A DNA stretch of 18,098 nucleotides from JBOGWP01 sp050693875 (GTDB lineage Bacteria; Actinomycetota; CADDZG01; JAHWKV01; JBOGWP01). The notes below the pieces were generated by a model that did no database searches, had not been told where the DNA came from, and worked only from the letters and a program-made list of their open reading frames with translations. Shown piece by piece: positions 6,566 through 13,801 of the stretch (positions are counted from its first letter, which is position 1; each line of letters begins with the position of its first letter). The stretch is from NCBI GenBank assembly GCA_050693875.1, contig JBOGWP010000156.1, positions 1 to 18,098 on the forward strand. Direction: 5' to 3'. A program made the position numbers and the translations under genes.

Positions 6566-7900
6566 CTATGCGGGTCGGAGCGCGACCATGATCCCGATGT
6601 TGTCTGCCGCCGAGGCAGCCGTTGCCGTGCGGGCCCCGGTCGAGCCCGTGCCGGCGAAGACCCCGTCCGACCCCTCGAAGCTCGGGTGGACGAACCGGGC
6701 GGCGCGCTCCGTGAAGCCCGCGGGAGGCGTGATGGTGTTGGGAGTTGGGCCTTCGATCGTGGCGAACATCACCAACCGGGTGTCGCACGTCGAGCCCACG
6801 TCGATCGACGGTGCCGTGATCGAGGTGCTCCCGTTCGCCGTCCCGCCGGAGTTGCCTGCGATTGGGCTGGTGGAGGAGACGCCGCGGTAGGCGAGGATGG
6901 CAGCGTTGGCATCGTTGTCGCCGACGGTGAGCGTGTATGAACTCGGTTCGGAACTGCCGACCACTTTGAAGTAGGTCCACATCCAGAGATCCCCCGGGCG
7001 TTGCGTCATCCGGATCAGGTCCCACCCGGGGGGCGCGGTGAGCGTGCCGACTTCGTGCTCGGCGACGCCGAGGACCAGCACATCCCCGGCCTGGGTCCCG
7101 GCGGGCCGGTCGATGGGAAGCTCGCTCACGTTGCCACCGCTGAGCCCGTTGACCGTGCTGCCGACGAAGGTGGGCGCGCCCGTGCACGGCGGCGGCGTGC
7201 CACCCCCGCTCGAGGTGGTGACGATCAGGCGCGGGGCGAAGTCGGGCGAGTACTCCCTCGCGCGGTACGCGGCCGCATCGGAAGAGGGAGAGGTGATCCG
7301 CAGGCTGTAGGTTGAGGCGCCGGCGTCGATGAAGGTTGGCGAGAGGGCCACCTCCGCCCAGGACCCGCTTGAGACGGATCCGAAGCTGCCGAGCACCCCG
7401 GCATCGTATGAGGGCGCAGTGTTCCAGCTCACCTGGAGCTCATTCCAGCCGTCGGCGGAACGGTGGACGTCGCCCCCGGCCGGCGAGGAGTCGGTGGTGA
7501 AGAGGCGGAGCCGCGCGGCAATCACTGTTCCGGTGAGGCCCGCCAGATCGAAGCGGAGCAACGTGTGCTTCCGCGGGCTTGCGTCGACCCGAAGTGTTGT
7601 GGCCCCGCCGCGCTTGGCGTTGGGCCGGTCCTCGCGAATCATGGCATCGGCGGTCGCCGCGAAGGTCTGCTCGGAGTCGGCCGGCCTCCCCGGGTCGGCG
7701 AGCACGACGACCAGGGAGGCCAGGGCCAGGACCATCATCGAGACCGAGATCAGCGACCGGGCAGGTCGGGGTGCGGACGAAGGGGGAAACGGCGCCCGGA
7801 GGGGGGCTGGCAGGATGTCGATCGGTGCCTCCTCGCTTGTTCCGGTGGGTATGTAGGGTTTGACCGGTGGGGATGCTACCCCGAGCGTCAAGCAGGACAC
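6566..7900 (-). CDS. Exported surface protein with DNRLRE/CBM96-type domain
   Basis: The frame encodes up to 444 residues. A hydrophobic export or anchor segment (SLISVSMMVLALASLVVVLA) begins near residue 49. Next comes a DNRLRE/CBM96-like beta-sandwich domain (about 80-235: TADAMIREDRPNAKRGG, TLLRFDLAGL, WNELQVSWNTAP, SPDFAPRLIV). After a Gly/Pro linker comes a second domain of about 190 residues (PTFVGSTVNG, GDVLVLGVAEHE, APPGWDLIRM, AAILAYRGV, ITPPAGFTERA, NIGIMVALRPA). This resembles a repeat-type extracellular domain seen in secreted actinobacterial proteins, whose ligand I do not know. It probably acts at or outside the cell surface, possibly binding polysaccharide. The start is unclear: GTG 7900 is the first option and Met55/56 the only ATGs near the export segment, while the best ribosome site (GCGAGGAGGC, 7827-7836) faces an ATC codon at 7822. 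The gene stands alone and is divergent from the cyclase gene. Confidence 0.75.
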   Translation of the reverse strand: MSCLTLGVASPPVKPYIPTGTSEEAPIDILPAPLRAPFPPSSAPRPARSLISVSMMVLALASLVVVLADPGRPADSEQTFAATADAMIREDRPNAKRGGATTLRVDASPRKHTLLRFDLAGLTGTVIAARLRLFTTDSSPAGGDVHRSADGWNELQVSWNTAPSYDAGVLGSFGSVSSGSWAEVALSPTFIDAGASTYSLRITSPSSDAAAYRAREYSPDFAPRLIVTTSSGGGTPPPCTGAPTFVGSTVNGLSGGNVSELPIDRPAGTQAGDVLVLGVAEHEVGTLTAPPGWDLIRMTQRPGDLWMWTYFKVVGSSEPSSYTLTVGDNDANAAILAYRGVSSTSPIAGNSGGTANGSTSITAPSIDVGSTCDTRLVMFATIEGPTPNTITPPAGFTERAARFVHPSFEGSDGVFAGTGSTGARTATAASAADNIGIMVALRPA

Positions 7901-8021
7901 AAGGAACGTGGGATCAGGCGACCAGCGAAATTCGAGGCGATTTGTCCCGCTGGACTTGAGACCGCCCGCTCCCCAGCCGATGGCTTGAGCAAGAGATCAC
8001 TCGTGAGCGGGGCCCAGTTGG

Positions 8022-9623
8022 ATGCGCGCGGTTTTCCAGGGCGTGGGAAGGATGACGCGCCGCGACCGAGGCCGCCCCGCCGACGGCGATGCCTCTCCCT
8101 CGGGTCCTCGGCCGTCATCCACGGGGGACTGGGGTCGCCTCGTGACGGTCGCGCTCGGGATGCTCGCCGGGGCCTACATGGTCTGGTCGTTCCTCCCGAT
8201 CGGAAGCGAGAACGCCCGTACCGTCATCAGCGACGCGGCGGTGCCGTCGGTGATGCTGATCGGCGCCGCGCTTGCCCTCCGAGCGGGGGCGCATCGAGGG
8301 CTCGATCCTCGGACCCGGCGCGCCTGGGGTCGCATCGCCGTCGCCTACCTGTGCTGGTGGTCGGGCGAGGTTCTGTGGTTCTACTTCGAGGTCGTGCGGG
8401 GGAGCGAGCCGTTCCCGTCGCTCGCCGATGCCGGATACCTCGCGTTCTACCCCCTCCTGCTGTGGGGCCTCCTGTCGTTTCGTTCTGCCCCCCGCGCCCC
8501 GGCGGAGCGGACTCGGCTGATCCTGGACGCGGCCACCGTGGTCTTGGGCGGCACGATGATCGTCTGGTATCTCGTCATCGGGCCCACCGTTCGCAGCGGT
8601 GAGAAGCCGCTGACCGCGGCGCTTCTCACGGCCTATCCTGTCGGCGACCTGCTGCTGCTCTTCGGGGTCAGCCTCGTCCTCCTCCGCAACCCGGGTTCGG
8701 CCAGTGCCGCGGCGCTGCGGACGCTCGTCGCCGGGACCGCCCTCTTCGTGGTGGCCGACGTCGTCTACGCCCGCCTCAACCTCACCGGCGCTTATCAGGG
8801 CGGCGGAGTGCCGGACGCGGCGTGGATGGGGGCGCAGTTCCTGCTGGTGCTGGGTGCCCAGCGTCAGCACCGCCTCGCCCCGCGCCAGCCCGACGACGAG
8901 CCCTCCGTCCGACGCCCGGGATCGGTCAGCCTGCTGCCCTACCTGGGGTTGGCGGTCGGCTACATGGTGCTCGCCTTCGTCGGGGCCCGACAGGCCAGCT
9001 ATCCGCTGGGAGGCCTCCTATTCGGCGGCGTCGCCCTCACCGCGGTCGTGGTGGTCCGGCAGATCACTGCGGTTCGAGAGAACGAGCGCCTCCTCCGGGA
9101 GGTTCGCAATCTGGCCGTCACCGACAGCCTGACCGGCCTGCAGAACCGGCGGAGCTGCTTCCAGGACGCCGAGCGAGAGTTCGTCCGGGCCACCCGGCGG
9201 CCGGCGGCGCTCATGATGCTCGACATCGACCACTTCAAGGCGGTCAACGACCGGCTCGGCCACCAGGCCGGGGACGAGGTCCTCGTCGAGGTGGGCCGCC
9301 GGGCTTCCGCGCAGATCCGCACCCAGGTGGATATCCTCGGGCGCTACGGAGGCGAGGAGTTCGCGCTGCTGCTCCCGGAGACGGGGCCGGCCGGGGCGGG
9401 GGTGGTCGCCGAGCGGATCCGCCGGTCGGTCATCGACCGGCCCTTCTACCAACGCGGCGTTCCGATCAGCCTGTCGGTCTCCATCGGGGTCGCGGCATTC
9501 CCGGCCGACGGGGAGACACTCGAGGAGCTGCTGCGCTCGGCCGACCGGGCGGTCTACGCCGCCAAGGCCGGGGGCCGGAACCGGGTGGCGACGGCAGACG
9601 CAACCGACCGCGCCCGGGTGTGA
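8022..9623 (+). CDS. Polytopic membrane diguanylate cyclase (GGDEF domain)
   Basis: A 533-residue inner-membrane protein predicted to make cyclic di-GMP from two GTP. The N-terminal 345 or so residues hold about ten hydrophobic segments (for example near 40-58, 102-122, 168-186, 227-246, 297-318 and 325-345). They form a sensor region that I cannot assign to a named MASE or 7TM class. A short helix (RENERLLREVRNLAV) links to the GGDEF domain: TDSLTGLQNRR, MLDIDHFKAVND, and RYGGEEF with the signature at 443-447. The inhibitory I-site position, four residues RxxD before ILGRYGG, reads TQVD, so product inhibition may be weak or absent. The start is ATG 8022 or ATG 8052 (GGAAG is too close to the latter). 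tRNA-Val follows 77 bases downstream on the same strand. Confidence 0.9.
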   Translation: MRAVFQGVGRMTRRDRGRPADGDASPSGPRPSSTGDWGRLVTVALGMLAGAYMVWSFLPIGSENARTVISDAAVPSVMLIGAALALRAGAHRGLDPRTRRAWGRIAVAYLCWWSGEVLWFYFEVVRGSEPFPSLADAGYLAFYPLLLWGLLSFRSAPRAPAERTRLILDAATVVLGGTMIVWYLVIGPTVRSGEKPLTAALLTAYPVGDLLLLFGVSLVLLRNPGSASAAALRTLVAGTALFVVADVVYARLNLTGAYQGGGVPDAAWMGAQFLLVLGAQRQHRLAPRQPDDEPSVRRPGSVSLLPYLGLAVGYMVLAFVGARQASYPLGGLLFGGVALTAVVVVRQITAVRENERLLREVRNLAVTDSLTGLQNRRSCFQDAEREFVRATRRPAALMMLDIDHFKAVNDRLGHQAGDEVLVEVGRRASAQIRTQVDILGRYGGEEFALLLPETGPAGAGVVAERIRRSVIDRPFYQRGVPISLSVSIGVAAFPADGETLEELLRSADRAVYAAKAGGRNRVATADATDRARV

Positions 9624-9700
9624 CACCGCCGGGTCGGGCCTGCCGGCAGAGGGCACTTCGGGTCCATGCGACTCGGCGGCTGCGGTAACCTTGCATCGTC

Positions 9701-9772
9701 GGGCGCGTAGCTCAGGGGGAGAGCGCTACTCTCACACAGTAGAGGCCGCTGGTTCGATCCCAGCCGCGCCCA
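9701..9772 (+). tRNA. tRNA-Val (anticodon CAC)
   Basis: A 72-base cloverleaf can be drawn. The acceptor GGGCGCG (9701-9707) pairs with CGCGCCC (9765-9771), with discriminator A at 9772. The D-arm region is TAGCTCAGGGGGAGAGC. The anticodon stem CTACT/AGTAG encloses the loop CTCACAC with anticodon CAC at 9733-9735. The T-arm is CTGG TTCGATC CCAG. The bases after the discriminator are CCG, so CCA is not encoded and must be added after transcription. It reads the GUG valine codon, abundant in this high-GC DNA. No integrase or repeat of the tRNA 3' end is visible nearby, so there is no sign of use as an attachment site. Confidence 0.95.
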
Positions 9773-10079
9773 CCGGGTCACACGTACCGGCGGCCTTCCT
9801 GCCCTCAAGGCCGGCTCGAACTCTCCGGAAGCTCAGGGCCTTTCAGCCGGGCCACACCCTGATGCCGGCGCGCTTGGCGTCGCCATATCCGGGGATCGTG
9901 TGCGACTGAAGTCACTGCGGTCGATGCGAGGGATCGGACCGCTCAGCGGCACCGCCTGGTGCTCCGTGCGCCCCCTGTCGCTCCGCGGCCACGCTGGAGA
10001 TCCCGCCCGCTCACCACGGAAATCGCGCCCGCACAGGGCTAACGGCGGAGAGCGAACCCAGCGCGCACAATACACGAAG
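9773..10079. other. Gene-poor stretch between tRNA-Val and the DUF1996 promoter
   Basis: Over roughly 300 bases I see no frame with recognisable protein similarity, start plus ribosome site, or RNA fold beyond one weak hairpin at 9791-9813. Short open frames exist on both strands, but their residues look like random high-GC translation. A 16-residue stretch on the minus strand around 9846-9895 (IPGYGDAKRAGIRVWP) looks protein-like but is boxed between stop codons and could be a decayed gene end. The right end merges into the promoter of the DUF1996 gene. Confidence 0.5.
9791..9813 (+). terminator. Possible terminator after tRNA-Val
   Basis: CGGCCTT and AAGGCCG can form a 7-bp stem around a 9-base loop, 18 bases downstream of the tRNA. 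No T-run follows, so intrinsic termination is uncertain. Confidence 0.3.
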
Positions 10080-10109
10080 TTGACAAACGGCCCGGCGCTG
10101 CCATAGGTT
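10080..10109 (+). promoter_or_regulatory. Sigma70-type promoter of the DUF1996 gene
   Basis: A perfect -35 hexamer TTGACA (10080-10085) is followed after 18 bases by TAGGTT (10104-10109), which fits the actinobacterial -10 pattern TANNNT. Transcription would start near 10116, leaving a leader of about 60 bases. GAGG at 10166-10169 lies nine bases before the ATG at 10179. CCCCC/GGGGG (10111-10115 with 10126-10130) could form a small hairpin at the 5' end of the transcript. Confidence 0.5.
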
Positions 10110-10178
10110 ACCCCCGCCTATTCCTGGGGGGGACAGCTTGAGAATCGCCGTGGTCGGCACGGCTTGAGGCTCGAGTCA

Positions 10179-11111
10179 ATGCATCTTCGAAAGAAGGGAT
10201 TGGCCCGCGTCGTTCTGGTCGCGGGCACTGCACTCTTCCTGCTGGTGCCGATGATCCTTTCGCTTCCGGCCGACGCAACGCATATCTCGAGAAACCAGGC
10301 GATCTTCTCTGTCCGTTGCCCGATCTCTCATGCCTTGCCCGACGATCCCATCGTCTATCCCGGCACTCCGGGCGCCTCACATCTTCACGACTTCTACTCC
10401 AACAAGTCGACCAACGCCTTTTCCACGACCGGGTCGATGGCGCAGAGCACGTCGACCTGCATGTTCGGGTTCGACAAGGACGACCTTTCGCCCTACTGGG
10501 TGCCCGCTCTCCTGAACCCACAAGGTCAGCGTGTGAGCGGGACGGCGAACGAGCACCTCATGGACGTCTACTACGACCTCGACCGCAAGGACCCCCCCAT
10601 ACAGGTGTTCCCCTTCGGCCTGCGCATGATCGCCGGGGATAGTCATGCGACGGCGCCCCAGCCGATCAAGAACATCTCCTTCCACTGCTTCAAGCCCTCG
10701 GGAAGCGGGGGGAGTTCTACCGCCGATGTGGCGAACATCCCAAGCTGTCCCTCGGGCTACTACCTGATGGCGAAGATCAACTTCCCGAGCTGTTGGAACG
10801 GACAGAATCTCGACGTCGCCGATCACAAGTCGCACATGGCCTACCCGAAGAAGGGGGTGTGCCCGGCTGCCCATCCGGTGAAGCTGCCCCGGGTCGCCTA
10901 TCACGTCAGATGGAAGAACGCGGTGGGGGGGCCGGGGTATTCGTTGGCGAGCGGCGGTCAATATTCCCTTCACGGGGACTTCTGGAATGTGTGGAACCCC
11001 ACCGTCCTGGGTTGGCTGGTCGACAATTGCCTCAACAAGCCGAAGGATTGCCAGAAGATCTCGAGGTCGGGCATCCCGGTGGCGTCCGGCCCGTTCCCCT
11101 CGTCCCCCTGA
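10179..11111 (+). CDS. Secreted DUF1996 domain protein
   Basis: A 310-residue exported protein. Residues 1-33 form a signal peptide: basic MHLRKKGLAR, a hydrophobic core, and a likely cut after PADA. The rest is a DUF1996 domain: FSVRCPISH, then GASHLHDFYSNK with the conserved His68 and His70, PYWVPALLN, VFPFGLRMIAG, FPSCWNGQNLD and SHMAYPKKGVCPAAHPVKLP. Several paired Cys residues (CP, CFKP, CPSGYY, SCWNG, GVCP, DNCLNKPKDC) suggest disulfides outside the cell. DUF1996 is common in fungi and actinobacteria; its function is not established, though the His/Cys pattern could fit metal or carbohydrate handling. ATG 10179 is chosen for its GAGG nine bases upstream; a TTG at 10164 is in frame. It is transcribed alone and converges on the aldolase gene. 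Confidence 0.85.
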   Translation: MHLRKKGLARVVLVAGTALFLLVPMILSLPADATHISRNQAIFSVRCPISHALPDDPIVYPGTPGASHLHDFYSNKSTNAFSTTGSMAQSTSTCMFGFDKDDLSPYWVPALLNPQGQRVSGTANEHLMDVYYDLDRKDPPIQVFPFGLRMIAGDSHATAPQPIKNISFHCFKPSGSGGSSTADVANIPSCPSGYYLMAKINFPSCWNGQNLDVADHKSHMAYPKKGVCPAAHPVKLPRVAYHVRWKNAVGGPGYSLASGGQYSLHGDFWNVWNPTVLGWLVDNCLNKPKDCQKISRSGIPVASGPFPSSP

Positions 11112-11201
11112 CGAGACAGCCTCCCTCACATTCAGGCAGGTTGCTTCCCAACCTTGCCAACTTCGGCGGCAGGGTGACGAAAACCCCTACGACCAACGCG
11201 G

Positions 11202-11228
11202 CAGGGCCGCCGGCGTCCGGCGGCCCTG
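11202..11228. terminator. Bidirectional hairpin terminator between convergent genes
   Basis: CAGGGCCGCCGG (11202-11213) and its perfect 12-base complement (11217-11228) enclose a 3-base loop. It sits between the DUF1996 stop (11111) and the aldolase stop (11248), so it can serve both strands. No T-run follows on either strand, as is common for actinobacterial hairpin terminators. Confidence 0.6.
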
Positions 11229-11247
11229 AAACGCCCGGCTCGCCGGG

Positions 11248-12270
11248 TTACGCCGCTTCCTTCTCCATCTCGGACGTGTAGTCGCCCTGGCTCGCCAGGC
11301 TCACCAGCTTCGTCCGGGCGTAGAACGCCTTCTGCGCCTCGTCCTCCTTCGACGCATCGCCCTTCCAGATCTTCATCGGGGCGTCCTGGAGAGCTCGGGC
11401 GTAGGAGAAGGTGACCTGCCACGGGTGCGGACCCAGCTTGTTCATCGCGTTGAGGTGGGCCGTCGACTGCTGGGGGGTCTGGCCGCCGGAGAGGAAGGCG
11501 ACGCCGGGGACCGCGCCTGGAACGATGCGGGTCAGCACACGGATCGTCCACTCGGCGACTTCGTCGACGCTCGACTGCTTGGCGGCCTGCTTGCCGGCGA
11601 TGACCATGCTCGGCTTGAGCACGATGCCCTCCAGCATCACGTTCTGAGCCGCCAGCTCGGCAAATACGGCTCGGAGGGTCTTCTCGGTGACCTCGTAGCT
11701 GCGCTCGAGGGAGTGGTCGCCGTCGATCAGGCACTCGGGCTCCACGATCGGCACCAACCCGCCCTCCTGGCAGAGCGCGGCGTACCGCGCCAGGGCGTGG
11801 GCGTTGGTGTGGATGCAGTAGTCGGTGGGCATCCCCTGGCCGTGTGTGATGACCGCGCGCCACTTGGCGAACCGGGCACCCATCTGGACGTATTCGGCGA
11901 TGCGCTCCCGCAGCCCGTCGAGGCCCTCGGTGACCTTCTCGTCGGGCGAGTTTGCAAGCACCTTCGCCCCCGTGTCGACCTTGATGCCGGGGATGATGCC
12001 GTGCTTCTCGACCATCTCGGGGAAGGGCGAGCCGTCGCGGGCCTGCTGGCGAATGGTCTCGTCGTAGAGGATGACGCCGCTTATGAAGTCGGAGATTCCC
12101 GGCGTTGCGAGCAGCAGCTCCCGGTAGTCGCGCCGCGTCTCGTCCGTCGACTCGACACCCACGCCGCTGAATCTCTTGGTGATCGTCCCGGTGCTTTCGT
12201 CGGCTGCGAGGAGGCCCCTGGGATCCGCAACCATCGCTTGAGCCGTTTCGATCAGCGCCTGCGCATTCAT
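11248..12270 (-). CDS. Class I fructose-bisphosphate aldolase
   Basis: A 340-residue Schiff-base aldolase that cleaves fructose 1,6-bisphosphate to dihydroxyacetone phosphate and glyceraldehyde 3-phosphate in glycolysis/gluconeogenesis (EC 4.1.2.13). It resembles the animal/plant-type enzyme. LLAADESTGTITKRF is the conserved N-terminal block. GARFAKWRAVI carries Lys136 and GIVLKPSMVI the Schiff-base Lys219; the 83-residue spacing equals that of Lys146 and Lys229 in rabbit aldolase. FLSGGQT is the phosphate-binding loop, followed by PWQVTFSYARALQ. The C-terminus lacks the terminal Tyr of the animal enzymes, ending EMEKEAA. The ATG at 12270 follows GGAGG and GAGAGG; an upstream extension to 12426 is unconserved. 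It is not in an operon. Confidence 0.93.
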   Translation of the reverse strand: MNAQALIETAQAMVADPRGLLAADESTGTITKRFSGVGVESTDETRRDYRELLLATPGISDFISGVILYDETIRQQARDGSPFPEMVEKHGIIPGIKVDTGAKVLANSPDEKVTEGLDGLRERIAEYVQMGARFAKWRAVITHGQGMPTDYCIHTNAHALARYAALCQEGGLVPIVEPECLIDGDHSLERSYEVTEKTLRAVFAELAAQNVMLEGIVLKPSMVIAGKQAAKQSSVDEVAEWTIRVLTRIVPGAVPGVAFLSGGQTPQQSTAHLNAMNKLGPHPWQVTFSYARALQDAPMKIWKGDASKEDEAQKAFYARTKLVSLASQGDYTSEMEKEAA

Positions 12271-12370
12271 CCTCTCGTCCTCCTCACTCGACCGCCTTCC
12301 TCTTGCCTGTCGCGCCCCGGCCGTCCTAAAGCTAGTTCCCCCGTCGCAAGCAAGCAAACCGGCTCGCTCG

Positions 12371-13477
12371 TCAAAGCACAGGGGGGGCCGCACCGGAGGC
12401 GGCAAGGAGAGCGAGCATATCGCCAAGTCCGGGTGCGGTCAGGCTGGCCAGGCGGCTGCGCTCGGCGAGTAGCGCGAGCGCCTCGCCATGCAGCCCCGAC
12501 GCCCGCGCCGCGCCCTCGGCCGCGTGCAGCTCCTCGGCCGCCCCCGCGACTCCGAGGGCGGCGAGAAAGTCCCGCTGGGGCGCGAGCCGCTGCACCTGCA
12601 TCCCTGCGGCCGCGACCGCCCGCTCGAGGGCGGAGAAGTTCACATGGGCAGTGATGTCCCCCAGCCCCGGGTGGGCGAGGAGGTCGAAGCCGATCTGCTC
12701 CTCCCGATAGGTGACGAGCGTGCCGGCCGGGCGTCGCGTCCAGATCCCGGGCTCGCTGTCGCCGTAGTCGATGACGAGCAGGTACCCGCGCGCCAACGCT
12801 CCGGCCGCCTCTGCGGCCCACGCGTGGAACCCCAGGCACACCTCGAACCGGGCTCCATCATCGAGCAGGGCCAGCGGCGTTGTGGCCGCCTCCTCGAGGG
12901 CCGGGCTGAAGACGGGCCGGGGTGACTCGACGAGCCGCCCGTCCTCGAGCGCGACGCAGATCTCACGGGCGCGTCCCGACTCGACCTCGAGCAGATGCAC
13001 CGGAAGGTTGTCGAGGACCTCGTTGGCGAGGACACAGCCTTCGACCGCAGCGAGGTCGCGCAGGCTTCGCGACCACGCGACGGAGTGGGCGACCCGCTGC
13101 AGGCGCTGGCGCTGGAGCCGCTCGACTGCGGGGAAGGGCTCAACGAGGTGCCAGCGGAGCGCGCTCGCAAACGGCTCCTCGGCAGAGTCGATCGCGGTTG
13201 CGGCGAGGTCGGCCGCTCCGGCCCCCACCTCGACCACGGTGAACAGGGAGGGCTTGCCCAGTGCCCGCCACATCCGGTCGAAGGCCCGGGCCAGCAGGCG
13301 ACCGAACCACGGGCCGAGCGACGGAGAGGTGCGGTAGCCGGTCCCGGCACCCGGCGCCCGCGAGGCGTAGTAGCCGAGATCGGGATGGTAGAGCGCGAGC
13401 TCCATGAAGGTGTCGAACGTCAGGGGCCCGTTTCGGGTGATGTGTTCTCGGATCAGCTCGACGAGGGGCGCCGTCAC
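12371..13477 (-). CDS. MidA/NDUFAF7-family SAM-dependent methyltransferase
   Basis: A 368-residue protein of the COG1565 (MidA/NDUFAF7) family of SAM-dependent methyltransferases. LVELIREHITRNGPLTFDTF and MELALYHPDLGYYAS are the hallmark N-terminal block. GYRTSPSLGPWFGRLLARAF follows, then SAM motif I VVEVGAGAADLA, NEVLDNLPVHLLE, LLVIDYGDSEP, and the late block HPGLGDITAHVNFSALERA. In mitochondria NDUFAF7 methylates an arginine of a complex I subunit; the bacterial substrate is unknown. The GTG start at 13477 overlaps the TGA of the upstream TPR-like gene (GTGA), fixing the start and indicating coupling. An in-frame extension to 13579 is merely the other gene read in another frame. The neighbour downstream (aldolase) begins after 100 bases and is probably separate. 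Confidence 0.85.
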   Translation of the reverse strand: MTAPLVELIREHITRNGPLTFDTFMELALYHPDLGYYASRAPGAGTGYRTSPSLGPWFGRLLARAFDRMWRALGKPSLFTVVEVGAGAADLAATAIDSAEEPFASALRWHLVEPFPAVERLQRQRLQRVAHSVAWSRSLRDLAAVEGCVLANEVLDNLPVHLLEVESGRAREICVALEDGRLVESPRPVFSPALEEAATTPLALLDDGARFEVCLGFHAWAAEAAGALARGYLLVIDYGDSEPGIWTRRPAGTLVTYREEQIGFDLLAHPGLGDITAHVNFSALERAVAAAGMQVQRLAPQRDFLAALGVAGAAEELHAAEGAARASGLHGEALALLAERSRLASLTAPGLGDMLALLAASGAAPPVL

Positions 13478-13776
13478 GAAGAGCGCGGCCGCGGCGCGGG
13501 GAGCGCCTCGAGCGCGCGGCTTGCCTCGTCGATGCGAGCCTCGTACCACTCCCGCTTCGCCGGGTAGGTGCGCACGCACGCCAGCGACGCCTCGGCGACA
13601 CGGATCACCTCCCGGTGCATTCCCCGGCCTTGGTAGATGAAGATCAGGCGATCGTAGGGGCCCGCGGCGTCGAAGCGACCGGCCACCGCCCGCTCGTAGA
13701 GCTCTGCCGCCGCGTCGATGCGTCCGAGCTGCTCGAGGTTCTGGCCGCGCAGGAAATCGCGGACGAGCTGTTCCAT
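13474..13776 (-). CDS. Small TPR-like protein
   Basis: A 100-residue protein with alternating helices of tetratricopeptide type: FLRGQNLEQLGRIDAAAELY then ERAV, followed by GPYDRLIFIYQGRGMHREVI and a final Arg-rich helix (YPAKREWYEARIDEASRALE). It probably acts as a cytosolic protein-protein adaptor; no partner is shown, though the GTGA overlap with the MidA-type methyltransferase suggests the two work together. The ATG at 13776 has no ribosome site but lies exactly six bases after TACCCT, suggesting a leaderless mRNA. It is divergent from the HExxH protein gene with only 25 bases between start codons. Confidence 0.75.
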   Translation of the reverse strand: MEQLVRDFLRGQNLEQLGRIDAAAELYERAVAGRFDAAGPYDRLIFIYQGRGMHREVIRVAEASLACVRTYPAKREWYEARIDEASRALEALPAPRPRSS

Positions 13777-13781
13777 CAGCC

Positions 13782-13788
13782 TAGGGTA
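13782..13788. promoter_or_regulatory. Overlapping divergent -10 elements
   Basis: CTAGGGTAG (13781-13789) contains TAGGGT on the plus strand and TACCCT on the minus strand, both TANNNT, overlapping by five bases. On the minus strand, six bases separate TACCCT from the ATG at 13776, so transcription would start on the start codon. On the plus strand a start near 13794 would leave almost no leader before GTG 13802. No -35 is evident. Confidence 0.45.
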
Positions 13789-13801
13789 GCCTGGAGCGAA
13801 G

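Noticed and set aside
5835..7187. Arg/Pro-rich minus-strand frame of 450 codons
   Set aside because: It lies antisense to the O-methyltransferase and in another frame of the surface protein gene. It has no recognisable motif and an implausible composition.
9691..9909. Small plus-strand frame beginning MHRRARSSGGERYSHTVEAA
   Set aside because: This is the tRNA-Val sequence read as protein, a familiar annotation artefact.
9846..9910. Protein-like minus-strand peptide IPGYGDAKRAGIRVWP
   Set aside because: It is only about 22 codons between stop codons, with no start or ribosome site and no family I could name with confidence. It is noted in the gene-poor stretch as a possible decayed gene end but not called.
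9701..10180. tRNA-Val as an integration site for a genomic island
   Set aside because: No integrase gene, no second copy of the tRNA 3' end, and no shift to phage-like genes beside it.
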